The notes under the pieces: model-generated
What the model saw: only the letters and a program-made list of their open reading frames with translations
What the model was told of the DNA's origin: nothing
The model's database searches: none
Origin: Flavobacteriales bacterium
GTDB taxonomy: Bacteria > Bacteroidota > Bacteroidia > Flavobacteriales_F > PHOS-HE28
Reading direction: 5' to 3'
NCBI GenBank assembly: GCA_016718655.1
Contig: JADKCV010000002.1
Coordinates: 1-64,000 of the forward strand
Length of the DNA stretch: 64,000 nucleotides
Part shown: one piece after another, positions 34,492 through 43,671 of the stretch
Position numbering within the stretch: position 1 is the stretch's first letter
How the letters are laid out: the number at the start of each line of letters is the position of its first letter
Program-made: the position numbers and the translations under genes

Positions 34492-35511
34492 ATGAACGAC
34501 CTGCTCCGAACGATCCCTTCCCTCCTGATCCCGGGCATCCTGTTGACAGGCTGCGGCAGTATGCAGAACGCCACTGCTGTGCGGGACGATGTGTATTTCA
34601 TGCCCTCGGATGCGCCGGCGGTCGTCGCCACGCCTGATAAGCCTACTCCCGACGAGGTGGAGCGCATGGAACCGGTAGAGGATTATTACGACCCTGGTAC
34701 GGCTGCCCAGGAATCGCGGCGTGGGTTCTACGACATGACCTACAACGACCCCTTCTATTACAACTATGGTCGTTTCGGGTTCGGCACCCAACTGGGTTGG
34801 CAATCCGGATGGAACGGTCCGGGATGGGGAATGGGAATGGGTTGGAACAGCGGGGGTGGATGGAACGATCCTTGGATGAACATGAGCATGGGATGGGGCT
34901 CCCCCTATTATGATCCTTGGGGATGGAACCGACCATGGGGGTGGAACCAACCATGGGGGTGGAACCGGCCTTATGGATGGAACCGGCCATGGGGATATGA
35001 CCCATGGAGTGGTGGTTATGGACCCTATCATGGTCCTTGGGGCGGATGCTATTCCTGTTATGCACCGGTCGTGATCGGTGGCGGGAACCAAGTGGTCGAG
35101 CGCCCAAGGACGGGACTTGGAGGCGGCACTCGACCTGTGACCGGCCAACCCCGATTGACGACCAGGGACCCTGCAGGCTTGCGCCCATCACTGGACCATG
35201 CATCACCGGTCCGCCAATTATCGCGACCCAACTCAGGCACCCGCCCCTCCGTCGGCACCCGCGAAGGTGTGCGCAGTTCACCTGGCATACAGCGGCAACC
35301 TGCAACACGTCCGTCCACTCGACCAGCAACCCGCCCCAGCACAACCCCGAGTAGGGATGGCGGCAGGCCCGGTATCCAGCATCGGGAAGCTCCGTCGCGC
35401 AATGGATCCTTGGGTGGTGGATCGGCTGCACCATCCCGGAACAGTGGTGGTGGTTCAGGTGGAAGCAACTCCGGCGGTTCGCGTTCGGGAGGTGGCACCC
35501 GTCCACGTTGA
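34492..35511 (+). CDS. Trp/Gly-rich repeat lipoprotein
   Basis: 339 residues. The signal peptide ends in LIPGILLTGC (C21), so it is a lipoprotein. Residues about 85-190 are low-complexity Gly/Trp/Asn/Tyr/Pro, with tandem WNRPWG and WNQPWG hexapeptides encoded by an 18-base repeat (34922-34993). Then comes SCYAPVVIGGGNQ, and the last 130 residues are Arg/Pro/Thr/Ser/Gly-rich with TRPSTRPATRPST-like runs. No enzyme domain is visible. The composition suggests a structural or surface-exposed envelope protein. The next gene follows at 15 bases, so they may share a transcript. Confidence 0.8.
   Translation: MNDLLRTIPSLLIPGILLTGCGSMQNATAVRDDVYFMPSDAPAVVATPDKPTPDEVERMEPVEDYYDPGTAAQESRRGFYDMTYNDPFYYNYGRFGFGTQLGWQSGWNGPGWGMGMGWNSGGGWNDPWMNMSMGWGSPYYDPWGWNRPWGWNQPWGWNRPYGWNRPWGYDPWSGGYGPYHGPWGGCYSCYAPVVIGGGNQVVERPRTGLGGGTRPVTGQPRLTTRDPAGLRPSLDHASPVRQLSRPNSGTRPSVGTREGVRSSPGIQRQPATRPSTRPATRPSTTPSRDGGRPGIQHREAPSRNGSLGGGSAAPSRNSGGGSGGSNSGGSRSGGGTRPR
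34922..34993 (+). repeat. Tandem 18-bp coding repeat, four units
   Basis: Four copies of a unit like GATGGAACCGGCCATGGG encode WNRPWG/WNQPWG/WNRPYG. The units differ by a few bases each. The length is a multiple of three, so copy-number change would keep the frame. Confidence 0.85.
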
Positions 35512-35526
35512 CCTTTCGAACATCTC

Positions 35527-37023
35527 ATGAAGACCCGCACCATCCGCGCGGCACAGTTGATCTGTGCCTTGGCCATCCTACCCCATGCGCATGCCCAGAA
35601 CGAGGAGGATGCGCTACGGATCGGCACGCTGATGCCCGGAGGAACCGGGCGTAGCGCGGGAATGGCCAATGCGTTCGGCGCTGTCGGGGCAGACCCCGCT
35701 TCCATCGGTATCAACCCGGCGGGGTTCGGACTTTACCGTACGAGCGAGCTATCGCTCACGCCCTTGGTGGAGGTGAACGATGCGAAGGCCACCACCTACG
35801 GCACCGCCACCGGGGACACCCAGACCCGCTTCGCCATCGGCAATCTGGCACTCATCCTGAACACCCCTTCGAATGGCGGGGATTGGCGCAGCGGGACCTT
35901 CGGAGTGGTGATGGACCGACAGCAGAGCCACAACCGCCGCGTCCAAGCCAATGGTACGCGTGTGCCAAGTACCTTCCTGGAAAGCCTTGCCATCGATGCG
36001 GAAGGGATCGGGAACGATGCGGTCCATGACGCACTGCCATTCACCTCAGGACTGGCTTGGGAGACCTTCGCCATCAACCCCCTCGACCCGGACGACTCAT
36101 TGGGCACCTCCTACCTGCCGGCCATCCCCTTCGGTGAACTCACCGATCAGGAGCACAGCATGGTTTCACGGGGTGCGTCCACCAATACGGCCTTCTTCTA
36201 CTCGGGTAACTACAAGGACCGGCTCTACCTCGGCATGTCCGTTGGGATCTCAGCACACCGCTTCAAACGCACCACCACGCACCGCGAAACCTCGCTGAAC
36301 ACGGACCTCGACCTGGAAACCGCCACATGGACCGAGGAGTTGAACACCACTGGCAATGGCATTGACGTGAAAGTGGGGGTGATCGGAAGACTCACGGACC
36401 GGTTCCGCATGGGGGGATCATTCCACAGTCCGCAATGGATGCAACTCAGCGATGCCTATGTGAGCGACATGGTGACCACCTTCCGCACAACCGATGTGAA
36501 TGGCGATTCGCGCTATACCTCCACTTCGCCCGACGGGTCGTTCAGCTACCGGGTTCATACCCCTTGGCGCTTGGTGGGCAGCGCAGCCTACGTCGCAGGG
36601 AAGAACGGGCTGGTGAGCATGGACTATGAGTTCCACGACCCGAGCAAGGCGCGGTTCCGCACGAGCGATCGGTTGGTCAGTACCTACACATATGACGTCG
36701 AGAACGAAGGTATCCGGGCAGCATTCCGTCCGGTGCACAGCCTACGCGTCGGCACCGAATGGCGCTTCGGGAACTGGTACTACCGCATGGGCTGGGCATT
36801 GAGCAGCAACCCCTATGTGGCAGAGGATGGTCGACGGGGTGATGCGTGGAAGAACTATGCGGGCGGTATTGGCTACCGCACCGACCATGTGGCCGTGGAC
36901 CTTGGAACGAACCTGGGCTTACAGCAGACCCGGTACTATCCCTATAACGCGTTCCTCGTGAACAGCACGCAAGTGGACCGTTCGGACCTGCGCTTCTTGG
37001 TCACTTTGAGCGTCCGACCGTAG
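35527..37023 (+). CDS. Outer-membrane transport protein, OmpP1/FadL-like
   Basis: 498 residues with signal peptide ending AHAQN. PGGTGRSAGMANAFGAVGADPASIGINPAGFGLYR is seen as the adjoining motifs GRSAGMANAFGAVGADP and INPAGFGLY, the N-terminal hatch pattern of FadL/TodX (PF03349-like) proteins. The rest is alternating beta strands that end with a C-terminal strand LRFLVTLSVRP. It probably forms a 14-stranded barrel for hydrophobic or other small substrates; the substrate is not predictable. It sits 15 bases after the Trp-rich lipoprotein and ends at a strong terminator. Confidence 0.85.
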   Translation: MKTRTIRAAQLICALAILPHAHAQNEEDALRIGTLMPGGTGRSAGMANAFGAVGADPASIGINPAGFGLYRTSELSLTPLVEVNDAKATTYGTATGDTQTRFAIGNLALILNTPSNGGDWRSGTFGVVMDRQQSHNRRVQANGTRVPSTFLESLAIDAEGIGNDAVHDALPFTSGLAWETFAINPLDPDDSLGTSYLPAIPFGELTDQEHSMVSRGASTNTAFFYSGNYKDRLYLGMSVGISAHRFKRTTTHRETSLNTDLDLETATWTEELNTTGNGIDVKVGVIGRLTDRFRMGGSFHSPQWMQLSDAYVSDMVTTFRTTDVNGDSRYTSTSPDGSFSYRVHTPWRLVGSAAYVAGKNGLVSMDYEFHDPSKARFRTSDRLVSTYTYDVENEGIRAAFRPVHSLRVGTEWRFGNWYYRMGWALSSNPYVAEDGRRGDAWKNYAGGIGYRTDHVAVDLGTNLGLQQTRYYPYNAFLVNSTQVDRSDLRFLVTLSVRP

Positions 37024-37044
37024 GCCACCACGCTTACAGAAGGA

Positions 37045-37077
37045 GAAAGGGGCCGGATCGTGGATCCGGCCCCTTTC
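37045..37077. terminator. Bidirectional terminator
   Basis: A perfect 15-bp inverted repeat GAAAGGGGCCGGATC / GATCCGGCCCCTTTC with loop GTG. It lies between the converging FadL-like and zinc-ribbon genes and can serve both. Confidence 0.85.
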
Positions 37078-37094
37078 ATGCTCGTGGTTATCGA

Positions 37095-37916
37095 TCACTT
37101 CTCGCTCATCACCCGCTCCAACACATAATCATCCACCAGGATACGACCGCAATGCTCGCACACAATGATCTTCTTGTGGCTGCTGATGTCCAACTGTCGT
37201 TGGGGCGGAATGCTGTTGAAGCACCCTCCGCATGAGCCTCGTTCAACCGGCACCACGGCCAATCCGTTACGAGAATTGCTCCGGATGCGATTGTAAGCAC
37301 TGAGCAAGCGCTCCTCGATATGCTTGGACGCAGCACTGCTCTTCTTCTGTAGCTCCTTCTCCTCCTTCTCGGTCTCGGCGATGATATCGTCCAGCTCCTT
37401 CTTCTTCACCTCCAGGTCCTTCTGGCGCTCGTCATACTTGTGCTTGCTCTCATCCACCACGGCCTTCTTCCCATCGATCTGGGCCTTGGCCTCCTTGATG
37501 CGCTTTTCGGCCAATTGGATCTCGAGGTTCTGGAACTCGATCTCCTTGGTGAGCGAGTCGTACTCCCGGTTGTTCCGGACCTTGGCTTGCTGGGCTTCGT
37601 ACTTCTTGATCTGGGCCTTGGCCTCCTTGATCATGTTCTGGCGATCGGACACCTGTCCTTCCACCTCACCGAGCTCATCCTGAAGCTTCTTCAAACGCGT
37701 CTCCAAGCCCGCTACCTCATCCTCCAGGTCCTGGACCTCGAGCGGAAGCTCACCCCGCTGGACCTTGATACGGTCCACTTGGGAATCCACGTGCTGTAAA
37801 CGGAACAGTTCGACGAGCTTCTCGGCTACCGTGATCTCCGGCTTGAGCGCTGTCCTTGCTTTGCCGTTCTCCGATGCGGTCTTGGTCACCGGAGCCTTCA
37901 CGTCGGTCTTCGCCAT
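37095..37916 (-). CDS. Coiled-coil protein with C4-type zinc ribbon
   Basis: 273 residues. Residues about 45-200 form a long antiparallel coiled coil, rich in Lys, Glu, Ala and Gln (for example QIKKYEAQQAKVRNN). The C-terminus is a zinc ribbon, SCGGCFNSIPPQ and VCEHCGRILV, with four Cys. This is the widespread zf-RING_7/CT398-like family. It is usually next to nif3, as here (4 bases downstream of it). The protein is cytoplasmic; a scaffold or nucleic-acid-linked role is suspected for the family but not settled. Confidence 0.9.
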   Translation of the reverse strand: MAKTDVKAPVTKTASENGKARTALKPEITVAEKLVELFRLQHVDSQVDRIKVQRGELPLEVQDLEDEVAGLETRLKKLQDELGEVEGQVSDRQNMIKEAKAQIKKYEAQQAKVRNNREYDSLTKEIEFQNLEIQLAEKRIKEAKAQIDGKKAVVDESKHKYDERQKDLEVKKKELDDIIAETEKEEKELQKKSSAASKHIEERLLSAYNRIRSNSRNGLAVVPVERGSCGGCFNSIPPQRQLDISSHKKIIVCEHCGRILVDDYVLERVMSEK

Positions 37917-37919
37917 GGG

Positions 37920-39014
37920 TCAAAAATGGTGTATGGGATCCGTGACGATCTCCGTCAAACGGACCGCAAAGGTAGGGAAATATTCCCTTAACCGGCGCTG
38001 GATCAGGTGCGTGGTGAATTGCTCGCTTCCATAATGCCCGATATCCGCCACCACCAGCCTTCCATCGGCATCGAAGAACTCGTGGTACTTCACGTCGCCG
38101 GTGAGGTAAACATCCGCGCCTGCAGCCTTGGCCTTACCGATCAGGAATGCCCCGGAGCCACCGCACAGCGCCACCCGTTCGACCTGCCTACCCAACAAGC
38201 GCGTATGGCGCACCACCTTCAGCCCGAAAACCTCCTTCACCCTGAAGAGGAAATCCGCTTCGCTTGAAGGTCGTTCCAGTTCCCCCACCGATCCCGCGCC
38301 AATTTCGGGATGGTCATTGGCCAATGGGACCAGATCATAGGCCACCTCTTCGTAAGGATGCGCCTGTCGCATCCCGGCCAGAATGGCACGCTCCCGAGCC
38401 AGCGGATAGAGCACCTCCACACGCACCTCCGGCTCAATGTGACGTTCCCCCGGTCGGCCAATGAATGGAACGGAACCTGGTCCCGCTCGGAAGGAGCCCA
38501 AACCTTCCACGCCGAAGCTACATTCATCGTAGGCCCCGATACTCCCGGCACCAGCGTGGAACAGCGCATTCCTGACCACCTCGACATGATCGTTCGGAAC
38601 GAACACCACCAACTTCCGCAGTTGCCCGGGTTTCGGCGCCAGCGTCTGAAGGCCTGTCAGTCCCAACCGGGCGGCGATCTCCGCATTCACCCCGCTGCTC
38701 ACATTGTCCAAGTTGGTATGGATGGCATAAAGCCCGATACCGTGCTTGACAGCTGCGAGCACCGTGCGTTCCACATGACCACCACCGGCAAGGCTCTTCA
38801 ATCCGCGAAAGATCACAGGATGATGGCTGATGATGAGGCCGAGACCCAGCCGGGCCGCTTCCTCCACCACATCTTCCGTGCAATCCAAGCAGACCAAGGC
38901 CCCATTGACCTTCGCTTCCGGATCGCCGACGTGCAGGCCGGTGTTATCGTAATCCTCCTGCAAGGATCGTGGTGCCCAAGCTTCGAGGACTGCTATCAAT
39001 TCTTTGATGCGCAT
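37920..39014 (-). CDS. Nif3-like dinuclear metal centre hexameric protein
   Basis: 364 residues. N-terminal Nif3 half: DYDNTGLHVGDPEAKV, VCLDCTEDVVEEA, LIISHHPVIFRGL (His-His metal ligands) and YAIHTNLDNV. A PII-like insertion (about 125-235, with VVFVPNDHVEVVRNALFHAGAG) marks the long form. The C-terminal half VALCGGSGAFLI ... DVYLTGDVKYHEFFDA and DIGHYGSEQF supplies further metal ligands. The function in bacteria is uncertain (linked to GTP cyclohydrolase-like and metal roles). It is divergent from lpxK by 12 bases. Confidence 0.93.
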   Translation of the reverse strand: MRIKELIAVLEAWAPRSLQEDYDNTGLHVGDPEAKVNGALVCLDCTEDVVEEAARLGLGLIISHHPVIFRGLKSLAGGGHVERTVLAAVKHGIGLYAIHTNLDNVSSGVNAEIAARLGLTGLQTLAPKPGQLRKLVVFVPNDHVEVVRNALFHAGAGSIGAYDECSFGVEGLGSFRAGPGSVPFIGRPGERHIEPEVRVEVLYPLARERAILAGMRQAHPYEEVAYDLVPLANDHPEIGAGSVGELERPSSEADFLFRVKEVFGLKVVRHTRLLGRQVERVALCGGSGAFLIGKAKAAGADVYLTGDVKYHEFFDADGRLVVADIGHYGSEQFTTHLIQRRLREYFPTFAVRLTEIVTDPIHHF

Positions 39015-39026
39015 CTTTCGCCTTGA

Positions 39027-40136
39027 ATGTTCGTTCCTGCAAAGTACGCGATGCTGCTCCGAAGGATCCTGTTCGCACCGTTCACCCTCCTTTTAGGGAT
39101 CGTTCTGCATGTGCGACATGGTCTGTACGACTCAGGTATCCTGAAGCGCACCAGGCCCACTGTACCCACGATCGCGATCGGCAATCTGGCGCTCGGCGGC
39201 ACGGGCAAGACGCCGATGCTGGAACTCGTGCTGCGTATATTGAATGGCTTGGCCCCACTTGCCACATTGAGCCGTGGCTATGGTCGGATCGGCACCGATG
39301 TCCATGAGGTGATGCCTGATGACCTTGCCACACGAAGCGGGGATGAACCGGTCCAAGTGAAGGTCAAGTTCCCGTCGGTCCGAGTATTCGTGGGTGCGGA
39401 CCGTGTGATGGCAGTCCACCATATCCAAGAACAGGTGCAAGGCGTGAAGGCGGTGGTGATGGATGATGCGCTGCAACATCGGTCCTTGGACGCTGGAATG
39501 AACATCCTGCTCACCACTTGGCAACGTCCCTATTGCGACGATGCGCTGGTTCCAGCGGGGCGTTTGCGCGACCTGCGAGGTCGGGCGAGCATGGCGCAGG
39601 CGGTGGTGGTTACGAAGTGCCCGGCACTGCCCGATGCTGCTTCTCGACAGCAATGGCGTAAGCGTTTGCAGCTTCGGGAAGAACAACATCTCTTCTTCGC
39701 AGGTATCGCTTATGAAGCTCCTCGGATCGTCAGGGGATCGGAGGCGTCCTCCTCACTGGACGCGGACAGTGGAGGTGGTGTGGTGTCGACCACGCCGGTC
39801 CTGCTTGTCACGGGCATCGCCGATCCGGGTCCTTTGCGGGACCATATCAAGGACTGGTTCGTAGCGGTGGACCACGTTGCGTTCCCGGACCATCATCCAT
39901 TCCGCCCAAGCGACCTGGAAGCCTTCGCTGCCCGATTGGCTAAATTCGCGCCCGGTCCGAAAATGCTGATCACCACGGAGAAGGACGCTGTGCGCCTACT
40001 TCCGCTGTTATCTGAACGTCCTTTGAAGGACATTCCTGTAGCGGTGATCGGCATGCGGACCGTGATCTTGAACGAACCCGAACGTTTCGCCGACCTCATA
40101 CATCGCCATGTTGCAACGCATCAAGCGCATCGCTGA
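39027..40136 (+). CDS. lpxK: Tetraacyldisaccharide 4'-kinase
   Basis: Phosphorylates the 4' position of the lipid A precursor, at the inner membrane. The 369-residue product has a short N-terminal hydrophobic anchor (LLRRILFAPFTLLLGIVL), the P-loop IGNLALGGTGKTP and SRGYGRI. DEPVQ and VVMDDALQHRSL follow, with TWQRPYCDDALVPAGRLRDL later. These are the standard LpxK motifs. The start could be 39027 or 39051 (MLLRRIL); the second is the usual family N-terminus. The C-terminus overlaps the next gene by 29 bases. Confidence 0.95.
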   Translation: MFVPAKYAMLLRRILFAPFTLLLGIVLHVRHGLYDSGILKRTRPTVPTIAIGNLALGGTGKTPMLELVLRILNGLAPLATLSRGYGRIGTDVHEVMPDDLATRSGDEPVQVKVKFPSVRVFVGADRVMAVHHIQEQVQGVKAVVMDDALQHRSLDAGMNILLTTWQRPYCDDALVPAGRLRDLRGRASMAQAVVVTKCPALPDAASRQQWRKRLQLREEQHLFFAGIAYEAPRIVRGSEASSSLDADSGGGVVSTTPVLLVTGIADPGPLRDHIKDWFVAVDHVAFPDHHPFRPSDLEAFAARLAKFAPGPKMLITTEKDAVRLLPLLSERPLKDIPVAVIGMRTVILNEPERFADLIHRHVATHQAHR

Positions 40137-40920
40137 CCACCTCGCCAAGGCCACAGACGGCTTCAGGCCTGAGACGGGCATCATCCTGGGAACCGGTCTA
40201 AGTGGTCTGGGCTCCGAGATCGAGGTCGACTTCGCCATCCCCTATGGCGACATCCCCGAATTCCCCATAAGCACCGTGCAAGGGCATCCCGGCAAGCTAC
40301 TCTTCGGGCGGCTCGGCGGCAGACCGGTGGTGGCCATGCAGGGCCGTTTCCATTACTATGAGGGGTGGACCATGGACGAGGTGGTCCTGCCCGTGCGCGT
40401 GATGAAATTCCTGGGGGTCCTGCGCCTCTTCGTGAGCAACGCATGCGGCGGTGTGAACCCCTCCTTCGAGACCGGTGACCTCATGATCCTGAACGATCAT
40501 ATCTGCCTTTTCCCCAATCCACTCATCGGCAAGAATATCGACGAATTGGGACCGCGCTTCCCGGACATGAGCGAGCCCTATGACCATGCGCTCATCTCCA
40601 AGGCAAGGGCCATTGCGGCAAAGCACGGCATCGCTGTCCAAGAAGGCTGTTATGTGGGCCTCACAGGCCCCACGCTGGAGACTCCCGCCGAATACCATTA
40701 TGTGCGGGTGATCGGTGGTGATGCTGTGGGCATGAGCACCGTTCCGGAGGTGATCGCTGCTCGTCAAATGGGCATTCCCTGTTTCGCCATGAGCGTGATC
40801 ACCGACATGGGCGTGAAAGGCCGCATCGAAAAGACCACGCACGAAATGGTGCAACGCGTTGCGGAGCAGGCCGAACCGAAGCTGACGCGCATCATGAGGG
40901 ATCTTATCGCCAGTTGCTGA
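40108..40920 (+). CDS. Purine nucleoside phosphorylase (trimeric type)
   Basis: Phosphorolysis of (deoxy)inosine and guanosine in purine salvage. The 270-residue product has GIILGTGLSGLG near the N-terminus (phosphate loop) and TVQGHPGKLLFG. MQGRFHYYEGW and SNACGGVNPSF follow, then YVGLTGPTLETPAEY and VGMSTVPEVIAARQMG, all characteristic of the PNP/MTAP family. The Glu of LETPAEY and Met of GMSTVPE form the purine and ribose site. ATG 40108 lies inside lpxK in another frame; the family N-terminus supports it. Confidence 0.95.
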   Translation: MLQRIKRIADHLAKATDGFRPETGIILGTGLSGLGSEIEVDFAIPYGDIPEFPISTVQGHPGKLLFGRLGGRPVVAMQGRFHYYEGWTMDEVVLPVRVMKFLGVLRLFVSNACGGVNPSFETGDLMILNDHICLFPNPLIGKNIDELGPRFPDMSEPYDHALISKARAIAAKHGIAVQEGCYVGLTGPTLETPAEYHYVRVIGGDAVGMSTVPEVIAARQMGIPCFAMSVITDMGVKGRIEKTTHEMVQRVAEQAEPKLTRIMRDLIASC

Positions 40921-40921
40921 T

Positions 40922-42454
40922 ATGAGCACGAACAAGGAAGTGGTCACTGGCAGTGGTGCTCCGCATTGGAGCATGAAGTATGAGCTCGTCGTTGGCCTGG
41001 AGGTGCACGCACAGCTCATCACTGCGACCAAGGCGTACAGCACCGACCCCAATGCATACGGCGACCACCCCAACACCAATGTGAGTGTCCTCACCTTGGG
41101 ACATCCAGGCACACTGCCAGTAGCGAACAAGAAGGTCATCGAACATGCCATTCGGTTGGGGCTGGCCACCAACTGTAGCATCGCATCCTGGATGCACTAT
41201 GCACGGAAGAACTACTTCTACCCCGACCTCCCGAAAGGCTACCAGATCACCCAGGACAAGACCCCGATCTGTGTAGAAGGTCACATTGACATACCGAATA
41301 CGCGGAACTCGGACGACGCGGACCGAACCGGAACCACATCGACCGGCACCACGCGGATCGGCATCACCCGGATCCACATGGAGGAGGATGCAGGGAAGAG
41401 CATCCATGATGTGGACCCCTTCAATACACTGGTGGACCTGAACCGTGCCGGTGTCCCCTTGGTGGAGATCGTGAGCGAACCTGATATCCGCAGCGGGCAG
41501 GAAGCCTATGACTACCTCGTGGAAGTGCGCAGATTGGTGCGTTATCTGGATATCTGCGATGGCAACATGGAGGAAGGCAGCCTACGCTGTGATGCCAACA
41601 TAAGCCTGCGACCGAAAGGCGTGGAGGCCTTCGGAACACGCTGTGAGGTGAAGAACATGAACAGCTTCCGCAACGTCATGCGTGCCATCGAATATGAGGC
41701 ACAGCGCCAGAGTGAGATCCTGGATGCTGGCGGTGTCATCCACATGGAGACACGCACTTTCGATGCAGGCAAGGGAAGCACGATAGGCATGCGTAGCAAG
41801 GAACTGGCCCATGACTATCGCTATTTCCCGGAGCCCGACCTACAGCCCATCAAGGTGAGCGAAAGTGCCAAGGAGGCCATTCGCCGCACGATGCCTCCAC
41901 TGCCCCGCGAACTCCGTGCCCATTACACGGGCAAGCTTGGCCTTAGTGACTACGATGCCGGCATCCTCACCGACGACAAGGCCACAGCGCTGTACTACGA
42001 GGCCCTGATCGCTCGCACAACCAATTACAAGGGGGCGGCCAACTGGGTAATGGGTGATGTGCGGAGCTGGATGAACGAGCGCGGCCTGACCATGGAACAA
42101 TTCCCGATCTCCGCCGAACGGCTGGCCGGGTTGATCCAACTCATCGATTCGGGGACCGTGAGCCACAGTGTGGCCAGCCAGAAGCTCTTCCCGTTGATGC
42201 TGGATGATATCACTTCCAGCGCTGAGCAACTTGCATCGGAACACGACCTGGTGCAGCGCACGGATGTGGACCTGATCACCGCTATCATGCGCCAAGCCAT
42301 GAACACCTACCCGGACAAAGTGGAGGCATACCGCAATGGCAATAAAGGTCTCCTGGGCCTCTTCATGGGTGAGGTCATGAAGGGGACCAAGGGCAAGGCC
42401 GATCCCAAGCGGGCCAATGAGGTGGTACGTCAACTACTCGAACAACCGCAGTAA
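40922..42454 (+). CDS. gatB: Aspartyl/glutamyl-tRNA(Asn/Gln) amidotransferase subunit B
   Basis: Subunit of GatCAB, which converts Glu-tRNA-Gln (and Asp-tRNA-Asn) to the amidated form. The 510-residue product has ELVVGLEVHAQLIT at about 20-33 and YFYPDLPKGYQITQ. It also carries HMEEDAGKS, DLNRAGVPLVEIVSEPD, GSLRCDANISLRP and the C-terminal YqeY-like domain (NWVMGDV ... GLLGLFMGEVMK). A start at 40973 (MKYELVVGLE) is also possible; 40922 follows the phosphorylase stop by 1 base. gatA and gatC are not in this window. Confidence 0.97.
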   Translation: MSTNKEVVTGSGAPHWSMKYELVVGLEVHAQLITATKAYSTDPNAYGDHPNTNVSVLTLGHPGTLPVANKKVIEHAIRLGLATNCSIASWMHYARKNYFYPDLPKGYQITQDKTPICVEGHIDIPNTRNSDDADRTGTTSTGTTRIGITRIHMEEDAGKSIHDVDPFNTLVDLNRAGVPLVEIVSEPDIRSGQEAYDYLVEVRRLVRYLDICDGNMEEGSLRCDANISLRPKGVEAFGTRCEVKNMNSFRNVMRAIEYEAQRQSEILDAGGVIHMETRTFDAGKGSTIGMRSKELAHDYRYFPEPDLQPIKVSESAKEAIRRTMPPLPRELRAHYTGKLGLSDYDAGILTDDKATALYYEALIARTTNYKGAANWVMGDVRSWMNERGLTMEQFPISAERLAGLIQLIDSGTVSHSVASQKLFPLMLDDITSSAEQLASEHDLVQRTDVDLITAIMRQAMNTYPDKVEAYRNGNKGLLGLFMGEVMKGTKGKADPKRANEVVRQLLEQPQ

Positions 42455-43602
42455 TGCACATGATCATGCAACGTACACTCCAACCCCTACTCCTCCTTAC
42501 GATCATACTGGCGGGCTGCGCCGGTACTGGCGGAGGACGCACCGTGGAACTCACCGTGGAAGGTGCAGGTGGCAAAACCGCCTATTTCGATCGCTTCGAG
42601 AACAACCGGCCCTTCCATGTGGACTCCGTGAAGCTCGATGGTGATGGCCATGGCGACCTTTCCATCCCTGCACTGCCGTTGGACTTCTACCGCATCGTGG
42701 TCGACCAGGAACAACTGATCGTGGCCTTGGATAGCGCTGAGGATCTGACAGTGAAGGCCAAGACCGGTTCACTGGCGGCCCCGATCAACGTGAGCGGCTC
42801 GGCTCATAGCGAGGCCTACCTCGGCTTCAACCGCGAGATCCGGACCTACGAGACCACGCGCGATTCCATTCGCGCGCTGATCGCCGCCAACCCTGCCAAT
42901 ACTGCTGCTGTGTCTGCTTTGAACGCACTGAACACGGCCTTCTACGACCGTTGCAAGTCATTCACCGAAACCAATAGCAGTTCACCAGCTGCGCTGGCAG
43001 CTGTCAATATGCTCAATATGCAACAGGAGATGTCCCTGTTCAAGAAGGTGCGCGATGACATGCGACGGACCATGCCCCGTTCGGGCTTCTTCGTCCAATT
43101 CCGCGAACAGGTGGACCGCATGGAGCAGCAGGAGATCGCCTTGAAGATGCAGGAGGAAGAGCAGAAGCGCCTTGCCAGCCTACTTCCGCTGGGCAGCCTT
43201 GCTCCCGAGATCCGCCAACAGACACCGGACGGCGGCACATTCGCGCTGAGCGAATTGCGGGGCAAGGTGGTGCTCATCGACTTCTGGGCGAGCTGGTGCC
43301 GCCCCTGCCGCATGGAGAACCCCAATGTCAAACGGGTCTATAACAAGTATGCGAACAAAGGATTCGAGATCCTGGGTGTATCGCTGGACAAGGACCACGG
43401 TGCTTGGATAAAGGCCATCCAGGACGATGGGCTTCCCTGGAAGCATGTGAGCGACCTGGGTTTCTGGAGCAATGCGGCGGCCCAGGAATATGGAGTGAGC
43501 GGGATACCCTACACCGTGCTGGTGGACAGGGAAGGAAAGATCCTGCAGAAGGGCATGCGTGCTCAGGAACTGGAAGGGGCCCTCGCGGAGATATTCAAGT
43601 GA
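42454..43602 (+). CDS. TlpA-like thioredoxin-fold lipoprotein
   Basis: 382 residues. The signal peptide ends LLLTIILAGC (lipobox), so the protein is envelope-anchored. An N-terminal DUF4369-like domain (TVEGAGGKTAYFDRFENN, FYRIVVDQEQLIVALD) and a helical linker lead to a C-terminal thioredoxin domain with WASWCRPCRMENPNVKRVY; the redox pair is C282/C285. It probably works in periplasmic disulfide reduction or protein maturation. Start ATG 42454 overlaps the gatB stop (TAATG); ATG 42466 is an alternative. A terminator follows at 43624. Confidence 0.9.
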   Translation: MHMIMQRTLQPLLLLTIILAGCAGTGGGRTVELTVEGAGGKTAYFDRFENNRPFHVDSVKLDGDGHGDLSIPALPLDFYRIVVDQEQLIVALDSAEDLTVKAKTGSLAAPINVSGSAHSEAYLGFNREIRTYETTRDSIRALIAANPANTAAVSALNALNTAFYDRCKSFTETNSSSPAALAAVNMLNMQQEMSLFKKVRDDMRRTMPRSGFFVQFREQVDRMEQQEIALKMQEEEQKRLASLLPLGSLAPEIRQQTPDGGTFALSELRGKVVLIDFWASWCRPCRMENPNVKRVYNKYANKGFEILGVSLDKDHGAWIKAIQDDGLPWKHVSDLGFWSNAAAQEYGVSGIPYTVLVDREGKILQKGMRAQELEGALAEIFK

Positions 43603-43623
43603 CCGCATCCATCCGCAACATGT

Positions 43624-43653
43624 GAAGGACCGGAAACCATGTGCCGGTCCTTC
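43624..43653 (+). terminator. Terminator after the TlpA-like gene
   Basis: GAAGGACCGG pairs perfectly with CCGGTCCTTC across a 10-base loop, followed by TTGTT. It lies 21 bases after the stop codon and just before the M1 peptidase gene. Confidence 0.7.
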
Positions 43654-43671
43654 TTGTTCCCAACCCACCCC

